A stretch of 5,943 nt of DNA. Source: Pseudomonadota bacterium. GTDB lineage: Bacteria; Pseudomonadota; Alphaproteobacteria; Acetobacterales; Acetobacteraceae. Below the pieces are notes generated by a model that saw only the letters and a list, made by a program, of their open reading frames with translations, was not told the origin of the DNA and did no database searches. Position 1 is the first letter of the stretch. Every line of letters begins with the position of its first letter. Location of the stretch: contig JAJYAF010000152.1 of the NCBI GenBank assembly GCA_021779655.1, positions 1 to 5,943 on the forward strand, written 5' to 3'. The position numbers and the translations under genes were made by a program. Of the stretch, positions 5,758 to 5,943 are shown in pieces.

Positions 5758-5943
5758 ATGTCAGAGCAGCTTGGCCCGCGCGAGAGCATGGCCTTCGATG
5801 TGCTTGTCGTGGGGGCGGGACCGGCAGGATTGTCGGCCGCCATCCGGCTCAAGCAGCTGAACCCGGAAATCTCGGTCTGCGTGGTGGAGAAGGCGGGCGA
5901 GGTCGGCGCGCATACCCTCTCCGGCGCGGTGCTGGAGCCGCGC
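5758..5943 (+). CDS. Electron transfer flavoprotein-ubiquinone oxidoreductase (N-terminal part)
   Basis: ETF-QO takes electrons from electron transfer flavoprotein, which collects them from acyl-CoA and other flavin dehydrogenases, and passes them to ubiquinone at the inner membrane. It uses FAD and a 4Fe-4S cluster. Only 62 codons are in the window; the full protein is usually about 550 residues. The visible part has the FAD-binding Rossmann start, [16 protein letters not shown] (residues 13-28), with the GxGxxG glycines. It continues [20 protein letters not shown], where the acidic residue at the end of the second beta strand (E44) would bind the FAD ribose. [13 protein letters not shown] follows. 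This run is highly typical of ETF-QO and separates it from geranylgeranyl reductases and other GG-reductase-like flavoproteins. The start ATG 5758 has AGGAG 8 nt upstream. The cluster-binding and membrane segments lie beyond the window. Confidence 0.92.
   Translation, partial: MSEQLGPRESMAFDVLVVGAGPAGLSAAIRLKQLNPEISVCVVEKAGEVGAHTLSGAVLEPR

Overview
The window looks like ordinary chromosomal DNA from a high-GC alphaproteobacterium. A member of the Sphingomonadales is the best guess. That guess rests on the GC-rich codon use, on the alphaproteobacterial form of family 4 uracil-DNA glycosylase, on the long isocitrate dehydrogenase with an extra C-terminal domain, and on the overall look of the proteins. 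It was made by eye, with no database search.

Layout, left to right. Positions 1-1188 (minus) hold the first 396 codons of a major facilitator superfamily (MFS) exporter that runs off the left edge. Positions 1189-1418 are a gene-free spacer full of repeats: an 11-bp inverted repeat, then a perfect 74-bp tandem duplication, each copy with two abutting stem-loops. Next come isocitrate dehydrogenase (1419-2888, minus) and an Slt-type soluble lytic murein transglycosylase (2946-4634, minus), 57 bp apart and probably able to share a transcript. An AT-rich, palindrome-rich spacer (4635-4752) separates them from a family 4-like uracil-DNA glycosylase (4753-5664, minus). The 93-bp spacer 5665-5757 is a divergent promoter region. 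From 5758 the plus strand carries the first 62 codons of electron transfer flavoprotein-ubiquinone oxidoreductase, which runs off the right edge.

The genes do not form one pathway. Isocitrate dehydrogenase serves the TCA cycle, ETF-QO passes electrons from flavoprotein dehydrogenases to the quinone pool, the transglycosylase remodels peptidoglycan in the periplasm, the glycosylase removes uracil from DNA, and the MFS protein is an inner-membrane exporter of unknown substrate. This is core-genome content with no sign of phage, plasmid, CRISPR or defence islands.

I see no convincing undescribed multi-gene system. The points most worth a second look are the hairpin-bearing 74-bp tandem repeat, the NAD-like cofactor-pocket residues of the isocitrate dehydrogenase, the loss of two of the four expected iron-sulfur cysteines in the glycosylase, and the short in-frame repeats that make up its N-terminal extension.
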